The position numbers were made by a program, and so were the translations under genes. The notes under the pieces were generated by a model. It worked only from the letters and a program-made list of their open reading frames with translations, was not told the origin of the DNA and ran no database searches. A DNA stretch of 64,000 bases from Gyromitra esculenta (taxonomy: Eukaryota > Ascomycota > Pezizomycetes > Pezizales > Discinaceae): contig JBCAML010000015.1 in assembly GCA_038503075.1 (NCBI GenBank), positions 1,302,001-1,366,000 on the forward strand, written 5' to 3'. Shown piece after piece: positions 34,602 through 46,918 of the stretch; positions within the stretch are counted from its first letter, which is position 1; the number at the start of each line of letters is the position of its first letter.

Positions 34602-35144
34602 GAAGTTTGATATAATAGATCATGAGAAGGCGACCCTTGAGGCGAGGTTGGGAGTTACGGTCAAGCCGCCTGCAGGTACCGAGTGAGATACCAAGAGGAA
34701 CTGCTGGGTGATACAAGTGAGGGGGAGAGTTTGTAAATAACCTTGTTTTTTTTTGTGCTACGAGTATAATATAGCGGTGTGTGGAGTTCTTGGTACTGAT
34801 CATGGTCAGTTTTTTTATTTTCCATTCCTAATTTTTTCATCTAATATTAATTTGGCTTTTGCCGGGTGGCGCGCGATCTATGCGCAATTATTGCTTTCTA
34901 GAGCGCCTCAGTATATGCGGCCTTCCGCTCCTACAAATTTACTCGAGTGATATTAGATGATTTGAGTAACCGAAGTGTTGGTTCGCTATCTATCACCCAT
35001 TTCAACAAGCCCCTAATTTTAAGCTTCTAGTGGCTTGTATCTGCTATTGCATGAGTTTTCTGGTAGATTGCGACTCTGAGCGAAAAGAGCTATAGATTCC
35101 GAAAAAGCTCACTTTGCAAGGTAGCGGATTTGGTAGACGCGATA

Positions 35145-35170
35145 ATAGATAGATAGATAGATAGATAGAT
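35145..35170. repeat. (ATAG)n microsatellite
   Basis: About six and a half uninterrupted ATAG units. Confidence 0.9.
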
Positions 35171-35899
35171 TTGTCATTCACGCATCTAACCCGTAGGTTA
35201 TGGCGGGTAGACGCGATATGCACGAATGCACGAAAAGGCCACCTTGTATCGCTAAGCAATAACATCACTAGAAGTCATCGCGCCAAAAGCGGCTATATAG
35301 CCGAGCAACGCCATACCTCTTCCGAGCGTCGTGAAATTTGACCAGATATCTATCCCAGTAGGATATGCAAGCCATGCGGCTTGTTCCGAGACTTGTTGGA
35401 AAAGCTTCACAGCTGGAGGTACCAGTAAAACAAGAAGTAGAAACAGGGATGTAAGTGATTATTTGCTTTATCTGTTGGGACGGCTAGGATTAGATGCGGC
35501 GGGTACCTTCCCCCCTATGGCTGACAGGCGCACCTTGGGGGGGGAATTCCTTGCAAGTGTGGAGATCTCCAACACGAGTAAAAGTATACCCAATCGCTGG
35601 CTGTTTATTATTCTTTATTCTCGGATACCATATACTTCTTCTGCTACACAATCTTTTCTTTCATTTCTCTCTAGGGCGAGCGAAGACTTTGATCACTCAT
35701 TACCTGGCCCTCGGACCCTTTCCCCGTTATAACACTATTCTGCGCGTGCTGCTTTGAAGATAGTAAGGGTTGCTTTCTCCATACAGCTTGTTTTTATTTA
35801 TTTCTATCCCTTTATTTGTTGCCCCTACAGTCGCCGCTTTTAGAAATGGGGGCTTTAGTCTCATACCATCATAATCTCTCACTCGCTTCAATTACTGAA

Positions 35900-36200
35900 C
35901 ACAACGCTGAGAATAATGAATAGATTCGTGTATCTTCACGATACGGTAAAGAAGGGAAGAGAAAGGAAAATCAAACACAGACATCAAGCCCCTATATGTG
36001 CTCCTAGGAAAGCCATAGAAGCCGGGTTATAGGGGTTCTTTAGGTACCGGATGGGCGAGCCCGAGCAATCCACATAGTAGCTAGGGCTTCTAGCCGAACC
36101 GGTATCCCGTCAAAGGACGTAAACCCTAAGAATCTTATAGATATATACATAATATATCCAACATATAATGACCGATTCAATGAAACGAAACACGGGGAGT
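35900..36200. repeat. Dispersed repeat, copy 1
   Basis: Shares a mosaic of identical words with 57410-57740 in the same order. These include ATAATGAATAGAT, CCCGAGCAA, CCGAACC and GGTATCCCG. Its overall identity is clearly lower than that of the MITE termini. A weaker third copy may lie at about 5430-5640. The nature of the repeat is unknown. Confidence 0.5.
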
Positions 36201-37429
36201 ATATCCCTCTATGTATGCAATGTCCCGCCCCCCAAGACTTTCTGAGTAAATTAGCCACTCCCTCTCGCCGATGCTAGCAGGCCGAATAGCGTGAGCACTT
36301 CGTGTAGTATTAAGAAGCCGTAGTGCCACGATTTTCAATAGCAATTTTTGAGCAATATCGAGTGATACATGATGAATCATGCGGAGCGCTATTATCCGCT
36401 CCTCGTATCTACCTGGATTTGGGTTAGCAATAGAGTACTTCCCTGTATCTATATCTTTATTTTGTAAGGAAAAGTAGTGTTGCTGTTGAAATTTTGGACT
36501 GTGATCGAATATTACTTGAGTTTAGGATACCGAACGAGACACAGGCGAGAGCAACAGTGCTAGGGGTAGGTAGGGGTATGGGATGGAACACCTGAGTTTT
36601 CCGTTCGCGAGGTTACCATAGAAATAGTGTGAAACCTGTTCCGTCTTCGTATCCTTAGTATATATACAGCAACTCGGCCAATAGAAAGCTATCAAAAGCC
36701 AGATCCTCTAAAGCTCATCTAGCTATCAAGGATCTCCTAGGGCCGAACCCTCAGTAATAGGACGCAACAATAATAGTTTTAATAATTTAAGAAATTTGGA
36801 TCCGAGTGATGTCTGGTGAATCACAATAGCGTTGAGATCTATTCATTAGTATCTGAAGGTACAAGAGAAACTTTAGAAAGAACGAAAAACATCTTTAGAG
36901 TGTGAAAATTTTGAAGAGATGCGTGGCTAATATCTAGGAAATCCCTAAACACTCGTCGTCCTGACTGAACACAAATGCCACCGTTTTTATATCTCGAGGC
37001 ATTATCTATCTCGTGACATGTATATTTCCTCAGAGACATCACGAAATTAACTGTTGGATTTTCTTCCTGCATCAATTTTCATCCTCTTTCGCGTTGTACT
37101 ATCTTTCTCGTCTCCACCCTTCCGCGTCTATCAGATAGATCGAGAGAAGCTAGCTATTGCTTAAGTTGCTACTCCTAGATAGCGCGAAGGATTGGAGATA
37201 GTTGAGAGTTGAGTTGAAAGGCGAATAGTGTAATCTCAGCTCAAGCATTACGTCTTATTCTCTACTCTCCCCGTCCAGAGATCACTCACGGAAAGCAATA
37301 AACTGATTAATCAATAGAGTAATCCTTCCCAGATTTAATATTTTACACCCCTAATTGTTGATAATGGTACTGCAGGTATAGCGCGTGCAGTCTTGGACCT
37401 CGACCAATCGTATTGAGGTGCGGACTGCC

Positions 37430-37920
37430 ACTGTCTTACAAATAGTGCCAAGCTGCTGCCGCTGCCGCTACTGCTGACAGCGAGGTCAGCCGTCTAGTCC
37501 GACTACAGTCGACCGCAGTCGACTATAACCAAGCCAGTGGACCGTCAAAGACTGGAAGGACTGCCAAGCCATTCAGTCTTTTTTTCCAAGCCAGTCCGCC
37601 CAAGAAATGGACGGACTGCCAAGAAATCTGAATATAGTATTATTTAAACCCGGTTTCAAGCAAGAAAAAGGTCTATTACAGTAGAGCAGTAGAGGACAGG
37701 GTATATCGAGGCTTGAGTAAAAAATCGAATATTTTCTACAAAATAGAGACTAGTTTATAAACCAAGGCCGCCAAGCCTCTTTATACCCTCTGCTCTGTTC
37801 TCTGAAGTAAAGAAGCGAGTTGCTTGAGTCTCCAAAAAAATGATTCAATCTCCGACAGGTCGACTAGGACTGGACTGGACTGCACCAAGCCAAGCCAGTC
37901 CAGTCCGTCTCACCCAGCTT
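37430..37920. repeat. Cluster of GGACTGG/CCAGTCC repeats
   Basis: Words such as GGACTGCC, CCAAGCCAGT, GGACTGGACT and CCAGTCCAGTCC recur in both orientations over 0.5 kb. A segment at 37679-37720 (GAGCAGTAGAGG...GGGTATA..GAGGCTTG) pairs imperfectly with 37768-37803. It resembles the interior of a repetitive element or an LTR, but no boundaries could be set. Confidence 0.4.
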
Positions 37921-40900
37921 TTGATCGGACTGGATGATTGGTCGCGCTGGGGCCCAAGCATCCCGCAAAATGTAGCCCCATCTTCCCTTCAAAGCCTGCT
38001 ACCATTGATAATTCTACCATTGGTGCTTTGCAATGTACTTCCTGCCAAGAATGTACCGCCTGATACCTTTTACACATATGCTTGCCTCAAATAATGAAAT
38101 ATGATACTATTTCTCCTTGCGTATATTTCATCATGATTACAGCACTTCTTGGAACGCTCCACATTGAGCTTTTTAAACCCAAAAGTAAGGTCTGATCCTG
38201 CTACAGCTACAAAATACCTTGCCCTATATAAACCAATTGGTGTTTGGACTATGCTCCTAGAGATTATTTAGCTTTGCTTGTGTAGTTTGCTCTATTGTAC
38301 AGGTCTGAATTAGAGCTCAAAAAGGCGGTTGAGGTCTAAAACCGCGCGCACCATCGTAGGTACTAGGCACCCACATTTAGAGGTCGAGTTAGTCCCAGAT
38401 AACGAAACTGACAACGCCATACCGTACCGCGACTCCATCTCCACATCATCTCCTGCTTCTTTATCCTTCTCAGGAATTTATTTCAGCATCTCACGAACTA
38501 AAAACATCTTGAATAAAAAATAGCATGAGAATATGACATACGACATTCCTATCGCCCTCTCCATCCTTGTGGAGGTTTCTCGGCGTTTCATGAGAAGATT
38601 AAACAACCATGAATGAGCTCAAAGTTTTCGCACAACACTCTGCTTTCTCTATTGCAGCTAGGAACTTCTTGTTCTTGTTAGCTAATAACACCCCCACGCT
38701 TCCCGGCCTGATCCTTAAACAACTGAAGCATTGATTTAATGGCGGCGGCCCCGGAGAGGTCCATTGGTAGCCTCGACGGTTTTCGAAGCGGAGGTATACG
38801 TAGTTGGCTTTGCATCAAGCCTTTGATGAGAATAAATCTATACTCTACTAATCCATCGACCTCAACCAACCTACCCTATGGTATACGGTTAATAATATGC
38901 AACTATCCTCCTGTGCTGTATGGGTGAGTGGTTCCCTAGCCAAGCCCACGGACGTAAGAGAGATACCTAAGATTTCTGGCATTCTGAGAGCCACTGAAGC
39001 CGCAGGTATAGATGACGGTGGTGACGATGATTGGGGGTAACCTATTCACATTGTTACAATCTGTGGGATAGGAGTACGCGCCAACAATTGCAATCCCTAT
39101 AGTGTAGCTCAATGCGGCCATGGCAGCTCAGACATTCATCGACATAGCGTAGTACTCTTAGCGTAGTTAATCGCTTTGCTGGGTGGGTAGCAGACTAGGC
39201 CATTTCCGAACTGTAGGACACGATATTGGTTGGTGGTGAAATTCAGTTCTCCGCATCAAGCCCCCAAGGCCCACACACCCAGCTATGACTGTAGCATCTA
39301 AAAGAATTGTCAGTTTTTTTTTCCCAGAGAGTTGGGTACTAGCTTACATAGGATTTTCACATGATTGTTGCAGTCCCAATTGGGTGATATAATGATTGCG
39401 AAAAATATAGTAGCTAACTAACACCTACTTTAGCACCATCGAAAATATATATTGCTTTGGTGGTTAGAAAACCCCGGAGTTTGCGCCGCAGAAAAACAGG
39501 ACGAAGCACAAATGCATAGCACAATCTTCTCCTGCTCACTATCTCACATTTCTAAACATGTAGAGCAACATTAGAGAAGACGACCATCGCTGGAGAAAAA
39601 TCATAGCAACCAGAAGAGGTAATAACAACGGTGTTGCTAGAGCCTATCCCCAATCGTAAGTAATCCGATTGATAGCTGTATTTTCGTCAATTTTGTTTGT
39701 ATTTGGTGCAACCGGTGTGGTCCACGAGGCAGGGGGTTCATGAGGATGAGCTGCCTCGAGGCGTGCTTTGTTACTCGCCTCACCCCGCTCGAGGATCTAG
39801 GATTGTATAGAAACTGTGGATTCCCTCTCCCCAAAATTCACTTCCAACTATATAACCACGTTCAGTCCCTTGGATGGGGCTATATTTACTATTATTATCC
39901 TAGATATCTAGGAGTTCAAATATATCTTTCAATGTAATATATGTACTAAACGTTGTGCCATTTGCGTTTGCTGAGGGTGAATAAGTTTCCCAAGCGCCTC
40001 AAGCCATCTCAAGCCATACATCTTCACCGCTTGAGCTGCTCGAGGCAAGCTTTAAAATTTACAAGACACCTCGAGAAGCATACTAGGTGTAACGTATGAA
40101 CGAAAACCTCTTCTGCTCGCGCGGCTGGGAGGTGGGGTAGAGTAAGTGTAACAGGTGAGGTGAGACCCTAGCGGGTCTGGAATTCTCACGTCACATATAT
40201 TGGCGTGTAGTACCATGAACAACCCCCTTGCGATAACTAGATAACTAATGTAATTGATAGGTAGATAGTAATGCAATTACCTAATCGAAATAATAACCGG
40301 GAAATAGTCCATATAGTTGTTCACTGCTTCCTTAATAAACCTCTTCATCAGGAAGACCGCCTCCCCTGTCTCATCGAAGCTTTCTTGAAATTCAATGATC
40401 GTCATTCTTTATCGTTTTCTGGAGACGTGGGATTGAGGGCATGGAGAATGTTTAATGGGGAGTTAGGATACAGTTAGAAAAGAGGGGACTAGGCGATAGT
40501 TGGAAAAGGGTTGGAGAAGAGGTAATGTGAAGCTGTGCGAGCAGGACAAAAATAATAGTGGAGAGAGCTCGGGGGCGACTTCCTGGTGATAGTGGTCGTA
40601 GCAGATGATGGTTATAAGCAGGACAAAGTAATGATGGCGGATATATCGAAACAGAAACGTCCCACGATCATATAATCAGAGATCTCTAAACCACGATATG
40701 ATAAGTTGTTAAAAGGATATAGAGACCGCCTTTAGTAGGTATATGCAATCATGATATCTCATCTCAAGCCTTCCTGATATTAGGCAAAGTCGAACAACTT
40801 CCTCTGCCGAGATCCTTAACATTGCTTGTAGCACGTGCATATTCCCAAAAACGGAAATATCATCTGGCTCAACGGTGTAGCGAATATAGGCGCACAGGGT

Positions 40901-42748
40901 TTAGGCGCGCTTCGGTTTTTGCTAACGAAACAACCCATAGGGTATTTTCCTAGATGAATCTTAAAAATTATGACCCTGTCATCTTAATCTTATAAAGTAA
41001 GTGGTATACTTTAGGCTCCATAGTCAGAGTTTGTCTCGAAGCAGATTCAGGGCTTCTGGGGTGAAGTGGACAACAGAAACAAGCTAGGCCTGACTGGGAC
41101 TGATTCGAGACACGGGTACCTTTCTGACGACGGTTTAGCCTCTGAAAACAAGCCATATCGAATCCTTTGTTTTTCCATCTCAAGAAAGCTTTCTCCTCAC
41201 ATTCGGTCATACCTTCTAGAAGCGTCACCGATGCTGTAATGTATTTCGAAAGTGACGGTTTACTCGTAACGGTAAAGTTGATGGCCAAGATGGCAGCTTG
41301 GTAAAGCAAAGCTAACATTCTAACTGCAGATCTCGAAAATTCAGGTGCTACTCTCCGCAGTTGGATTATCGATTGTCCTTCAAGCTATTATAGCTTTTCA
41401 ATCTTCATACGGAGTGCAGGCTTAATTAATATATTTATAGGCGTTAGCCCGTAAAAATTAACGATTGCGAATTATAACAGGATCAATCCCATCTGTTGAT
41501 TCCGTTCCTCCTCCCAATTCCATCTACTCTAGCCGGAACTAAGGAAATGATGTTGGTGTATGAAAGCCAAACTTACACAACATTACCCCACACTACTTGG
41601 CTTAGAAGTCATCTCCAACCTCATTAGTATCAATTTGAAGCTGCCCTGAGTGGTAAATTAAGGCACCTGGATAGAAAATGACAACTATAATCCCACTAAA
41701 GGGGCTAAATTTAGAGGTCTTATGATGGGACAGATTTTAAGCGGAGGGAATCTCAGTTTCTCGGTACAATCCTACATCCTCGAACGGCTCAAGGCGATCT
41801 TTGAAACATGCCTCAAAGTAGCTCACCCTTATGGATCCCCTGCTTCGCGCTGACTCGAGCGGTCGTACCTCGTGGACCACACTGATCCCATAACAGGAGC
41901 TTGGGATTGTTTTGTCGCAAATGTCAGTGCTACTGGGATTTGCTGCCGCAGGGAGCCATCAAGTGACCGTTCATGACCTAAGTCCACCGTGCCGTACCGT
42001 GGCGGTTAGTTAGCGAGCGCCACACTAGACGTCTGAGTTGCCTCTTAGAGACAGACAGAGTTATGTAAGCATCACTACATGTAGTTATCCACCCGTTATT
42101 AGCAACCCGGTGCCACCTCTACTAGTACTTGCGGGTGGCGTGTTGGTCTGCACAGTAGGTAGGTAGCTCAACTGTATAGCTATAGCTATAGCTGTAGCTA
42201 AGCGCGTGCGTTAGCAACAGAACAGCCCAAAAGTGGAAAAAGCATCCTATGCTAAGGTACATATAGTCGGTCCACATCAAAGTTTTACGTCGAGGTTTTT
42301 GTACCAGCGAACAGATTGTATTGTATTGCCACTACTACAAATCCCCCCCTCCCCTGAAGTTAAAAAAACCCATAGAAAGAAATAAAGCAAAAAAAAAAAC
42401 AAAAAAACAAAAAAACAGCTCGATAAAGCCCTAATATACTTTGTAACCACTACGTTCCATCGCTTCCCTTTTTTTTTCATTTTCGATTCTGGGGGGTGCC
42501 ATACTCGATTCTTGGTATCATCCCTCTTCTACACTTCCTCCTCGGCTCCCTCCATCAACTTCCCTCAACCTTTCCATAGCATAGCATAGCATAGCAGTGA
42601 AAAACAAAAAACAAAAAACAAAAAAAATGGAAGTTAAAAATGCAAAAAAAACTCCACCCATGAAAGAAAACCCACAAAACAAAAAAAAGAAATACCCCCA
42701 ACCCATTCTCCCTCCCTATCCCCATACACCCCATACAACCCTACTGCC

Positions 42749-44357
42749 CTACAACCCCATACCAACCCCCAGCCCCCTCTTTGTATTCGGACTAGTAGTA
42801 ACCGTCAAGCTCCCCTGATCACACCAATTGCTAACCGGCAAACAACTCAAATACTTGCACCACCCGCACGTCTTCTGGTACGTGAAGAAGTTATTGACGA
42901 GCACGATCATGACCACGAGGGCAACGGCGCACATTCCGGCGCGGACCAGCCAGAAGGCCCACCAGAGCGGCTTGCGGCCCCTGAAGAAGCCCCGCGGGTT
43001 TTTCATGAACGCCACTCCGCCGCCCATCCCGCTTCCGCCGCCACCGCTGCTGCCGAGGACGGCGCCGTGCATGACGACAGGGGTGTATGGGGGCTCGCCG
43101 ACGCCGATTTTGCGGCGCAGGGATTGGGGGGAGTGCAGGACGGCGATCCCGAGGATCAGACCCATGAGGAAGCCGCCGATGTGGGAGAAGTTGTCGAGGC
43201 CGGGGAGCAGGCCGATGACGAAGCCGATGAGGATGTCGAGGAGGAGGAAGAGGAGTTCTTTTAGCGGGGAGGGACGCTGCGACCAGTTCCAGATAAGGTC
43301 TAGGAGGAGGAGAGCTATTATTCCAAAGAGGGAGCCGGAGCAGCCGCTGTATGTATGTTAGTAAGGGGGCGGGTAAGGGGGGGGATTGGGGGGGGATACG
43401 GGGGGCTTACGTAGATAGGATGCCGTTCGGGGCGAAATTGCCACCGAGGACGAAGCCGAATATTCCACTAGCAAAGTAGCATATCGCGAATCGTATAATC
43501 CCGATTTCGCGCTCCATGTCGACGCCGATGCGGAGTTGGAATATCATGTTGAATGCAATGTGTACGATCCCTGCGTGCAGGAAGATGGGCACGATGAAGC
43601 GCCACCACTGGTCTGGCTCTGCACCATTCGAAGTACCACCATATTTCTTAGGGATGCCATTACCGCCAAAACCACACCAGTCGGCGAGAGAGCAACCGTC
43701 ACTGGTGGTGGATGTCGAGTTTGGACACGGGTAGGCGAGGTTCATCTGGTCCGTGACTCCATCGATTATCTTCATGCAGGGCACGAAGCGCGCGCCCATG
43801 TTGATCAGGACCTGGCTGGACGGGCCGATCATAGGGTTGATTTGGGGTTTGATGGCGATAGGAGAGCCGGTTAGGATCCCGTTGCGCGCGATCTCGGCGA
43901 TGAAGACGCAGATCTGGATGGTGGAGATTATCCAGCAGAACCAAGGGCGGATCTTGCGCGGGTCGATGTAGGCGGGACGGGGCCTCCGGCCATTGCCAAA
44001 ACCGGCCTCGGCGGCCGAGAGCGCTGGCGGGTGGGTGTCGTTCAGCGGGATTCCGTCGTGGTACGGCTGCTGCTTGTCGTAGTCGTTGGAGAAGGAGCTG
44101 GTGTGGGAGGGGCCGGCAGGGCGGTGGTAGGCGGTGTCGGCATCGAGAGACTGGGTGGAGTGGTGGCGGCCGTAGAAGTCGTCGGTGTAGCCGATGGTGG
44201 AGTGGGTGGGCGGGAACGCGGGCTGGTTCGGGAGGGGCTTGTTGACGGGCGAGACGGAGGACTGCGGCGAGAGGGAGGGGGAGTGGGAGGGCGGGGCGGG
44301 CGGGAGGTTCGTGTTGAGGGTGCCGGGAGCGGAATTGTAGTATTCCGCGGCGGACAT
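42749..44357 (-). CDS. Rhomboid-family intramembrane serine protease
   Basis: Two exons (44357-43411, 43346-42749) with a 64-nt intron give 514 aa. The N-terminal 130 residues are a Pro/Ser-rich cytosolic region, followed by RPRPAYIDPRKIRPWFCW and the first TM segment. The rhomboid core follows: HAGIVHIAFNMIFQ (loop and TM2, about residue 275), the catalytic serine in GCSGSLFG (about 318), and the catalytic histidine in NFSHIGG (about 370). Both dyad residues are present, so it should be active. A seventh TM segment lies near 460 (MCAVALVVMIVLVNNFF), followed by a Cys-rich luminal end. This is the secretory-pathway type (RHBDL/Rbd-like), not the mitochondrial Pcp1 type. The intron falls immediately before the catalytic motif. 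It is divergent from the palmitoyltransferase gene. Confidence 0.93.
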
Positions 44358-45171
44358 GGCGGGCGGTGGTGGTGGTGGTTGTGTGTGGTGCGGGAGAGTT
44401 AAGGGCTGGCGAGCGAGCGAGCGAGCGAGACGGGGAGACAGACGGGGATAGGGAGAGACGACAGCTCCACTCGGCCAAGACAGCAGTCAGCGATGGCGAG
44501 CTGCTCGTGAAACAGGGGAAGGGGCAGCAGAGCGGGCGTAGCACAGGGCGGGACGAGCGAGCGGAGAACGGAGCCCTGCTCTGGTGATACAATATAGCTA
44601 CTGACACAGTAGACAGCAGAATCGCTGGCAGTGGTTGTCGGTAGAGCAGGCAGCAGCAGCGGAGCAGAGACAGTCCAGCACCCTCTCCAGCAACAGAGGG
44701 GCTGCAGACTATTTCAACGTCCCCCCGCCGTCCCAGCTGCGTAGTCTGGCTCCCGCTGCCGAGTAAAACCCAGACTGGCACCAGCAGCCCACCCAGCACA
44801 GAACCGCCCTGACTTGCCCCAGTGCAGCTAGCCCAGCCCACCGGCAGGGCTGTGTGTCTGTAAATAGAACAGCCTCGTCATCACAACAAAGGAATTGTCA
44901 GCCCAGCGCCCTTCTGGAAGCCACATCGCAGCATGGCACGCACCCGATCCCAGCACTGGCACTGCCACCTCGGCCTTCCACCCGATCCACCGGACGCGGA
45001 TCTCTCGACACCCGCCCGTTGAGCCCACCATCTGTGTCTCGTGCAGGCACACAATCCCGTTCTCATCTCTACCCTACTCTACCTACACCTGCGCATGCTA
45101 CCGTCCCCGTGAGCGAGGCGCCAATCCTCGACTTTCTCTTACCTTGCTGCTACCCCGTACAGCTGCTACAG
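44358..45171. promoter_or_regulatory. Divergent promoter region of rhomboid and palmitoyltransferase genes
   Basis: 814 bp between divergent start codons, clearly GC-richer than the intergenic average. It contains a (GAGC)n-like run at about 44411-44430 and several CAGCAG words. Long frames across it are extensions of the two genes' frames and are not supported as genes. No TATA box was seen. Confidence 0.5.
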
Positions 45172-46918
45172 ATGGACTCGCCAATGCTCTCGCCGACCGG
45201 CTCCCGCCATCGCAGAGCTCGTTTCTCGTTTCGCAGGATCGATAGGATGTGTTGTACCGTTCTCACTTACTTCCCGTTGCTGTTTGTCAGCGGGACTATG
45301 ACCTGGGCCGTTTATACCTATGCCTGGAGTATATGTTGGAGTCATGTGGAGGGTTTGAAAGGTGTGTCCAGGGAGTAGTGGAGGGGGGAGGAGGTGGTGG
45401 TGACGGAATACTGATTCTGGTAATAGGAACCGTGCTGGGTGCGCTGGGCTTGGTGCTGTATTTGTTGGCGAATTGGTCGTATCTTACGGCCGTTTTTACG
45501 AGCCCGGGGTCGCCGTTGGATGATGTAGGACTCCTTGTTGATTTCATTAATTTATCTTTTTTTGTTGATCTTTCCCTCTTTCTCTTTTCTTTACATTAGC
45601 CCCCTCTCTTTTCTCTTTCTGTACTACCCATTATCTGTAGTCTTTGCTATTCGCATTAGTCTTTCCCTGTTTGTGTCTCCCCCTTCCTGTTTCTATATTC
45701 CCATCCTCTATATCTCTCGTCTCTTTCATACATCCTCCCCCCCCACTCCTAACATCCCAAGCTAACACTCACCCACAGAAGCACGCCTACTCTTCCCTCC
45801 CCACCACCTCCACCGCCCCCATCACCGTAAAATCCACCGGCACCACCCGCTTCTGCAAGAAATGCCAATGCTACAAACCCGACCGAACCCACCACTGCTC
45901 CAGCTGTCGAACCTGCGTTCTAAAAATGGACCACCACTGCCCATGGCTCGCCAACTGTCTCGGCCTCTACAACTACAAGCCCTTCCTCCTATTCCTAATC
46001 TACACCTCCCTCTTCTGCATCCTCTCCTTCTGCGTCTCTGCCCTACACGTATACCGCGAACTCCTCGCATCCGAACCAGGCTCTTTCGATGGCGACGACC
46101 TCACACCTGTTAATTGGGTACTGCTATGCGTAATCGCCGGCATCATCGGTCTTGTACTATCCGGATTCACAATTTGGCATCTCACCCTTGTTGGCGCTGG
46201 CATGACGACCATTGAATCTTTAGAGAAAATGCGATACTCTAGCCCATCGCTGTCGCACCGTCCCCTTACCGCTCCCGGCGCTACACTATACAGTAATGTA
46301 GCCAACGACCCTAACTACGACTACGAATCTGAAATCGCGGCGGAACGCGATCGCGAAGTTAGACGGTATAATGCGTATGTTCTTGACGAATCCACGAAGC
46401 GCCTCCCCCACCCATTCGATCTCGGGCGGGGACGAAATTTTAGAGCTGTGTTTGGCGAAAGGGAGCGGTGGTGGGCTTGGTTCGTACCGGTGTTTTCGGG
46501 GGTGGGTGATGGGTGGGTGTGGGAGACTAGTAGCGCGTGGAAGGTCGCGGCGGAGAAGGTGCGTGTTGAACGGGAGAGATTGGGGGCTGAGCAGGAGGAC
46601 GGGGATGGATGGAGGGAGGCTGGATGGGAGGGTGGGAATCCGGGTGGATTAGTTAGGAAGGCGGGTGGAGGGGGTAGTAAGGCGGAGAGGATACTCGGGA
46701 AGGTGCCAGGGTCGTATAGTGATGGTGAGAATGTGCCGCTGCAGAGGATCCATAGAGGGGATGTGAGCGATAGTGAGGACGACGAGCCGGAACTAGACCT
46801 GGAGGCTGGCCTGGCGCTGGGGAGACGGGGGAAGATGGAGGCGAGGAGTGCTGGGAGCGCGGGGAGTGCCGGAGGGTGGGCAGGGTGGGGGAAAGATGCG
46901 GAGGAGGATAGGTGGTAA
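45172..46918 (+). CDS. DHHC-type protein S-palmitoyltransferase, Pfa3-like
   Basis: Three exons (45172-45361, 45427-45524, 45779-46918) give 475 aa. TM segments lie at about 28-52, 64-86, 163-190 and 212-234, the standard four-TM layout. The cysteine-rich domain between TM2 and TM3 has CKKCQCYKPDRTHHCSSC, CVLKM and the active motif DHHCPW (about 147-152). The DHHC cysteine carries the palmitate before transfer to a protein cysteine. The overall arrangement is closest to vacuolar Pfa3 of yeast (substrate Vac8) and its fungal orthologues, so PFA3 is likely but not proven. The hydrophilic tail after residue 240 is long and rich in Gly, Glu and Arg. Intron 2 (254 nt) is unusually long for this window and pyrimidine-rich. 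ATG 45172 could be replaced by an in-frame Met at about residue 26. Confidence 0.9.

Larger units (their letters stand above)
34602..42748. other. 8-kb gene desert with repeats
   Basis: No credible gene in about 8.1 kb. It contains an ATAG microsatellite (35145-35170), one copy of a dispersed repeat (about 35900-36200), and a cluster of GGACTGG/CCAGTCC words around 37430-37920 with paired GAGGCTTG/CAAGCCTC segments. Repeated CCTCGAG words occur around 39755-40075 and poly-A-rich sequence near 42370-42690. The frames at 35331-35732 and 40968-41318 are the longest, but neither shows a recognisable domain. Confidence 0.5.

Noticed and set aside
35331..35757. Two overlapping frames of 133 and 87 codons in the gene desert
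   Set aside because: No recognisable motif, low-quality composition, and neither frame continues across plausible introns.
40968..41318. 116-codon minus-strand frame
   Set aside because: No recognisable domain and no supporting splice or promoter structure; may be chance.
42597..42818. Lys/Pro-rich frame on the plus strand
   Set aside because: Consists of A- and C-rich simple sequence next to the rhomboid 3' end and has no domain character.
44031..44841. Val/Gly-rich plus-strand frame and long minus-strand Pro/Arg frame over the rhomboid 5' region
   Set aside because: Shadow frames of the GC-rich rhomboid exon and its promoter.
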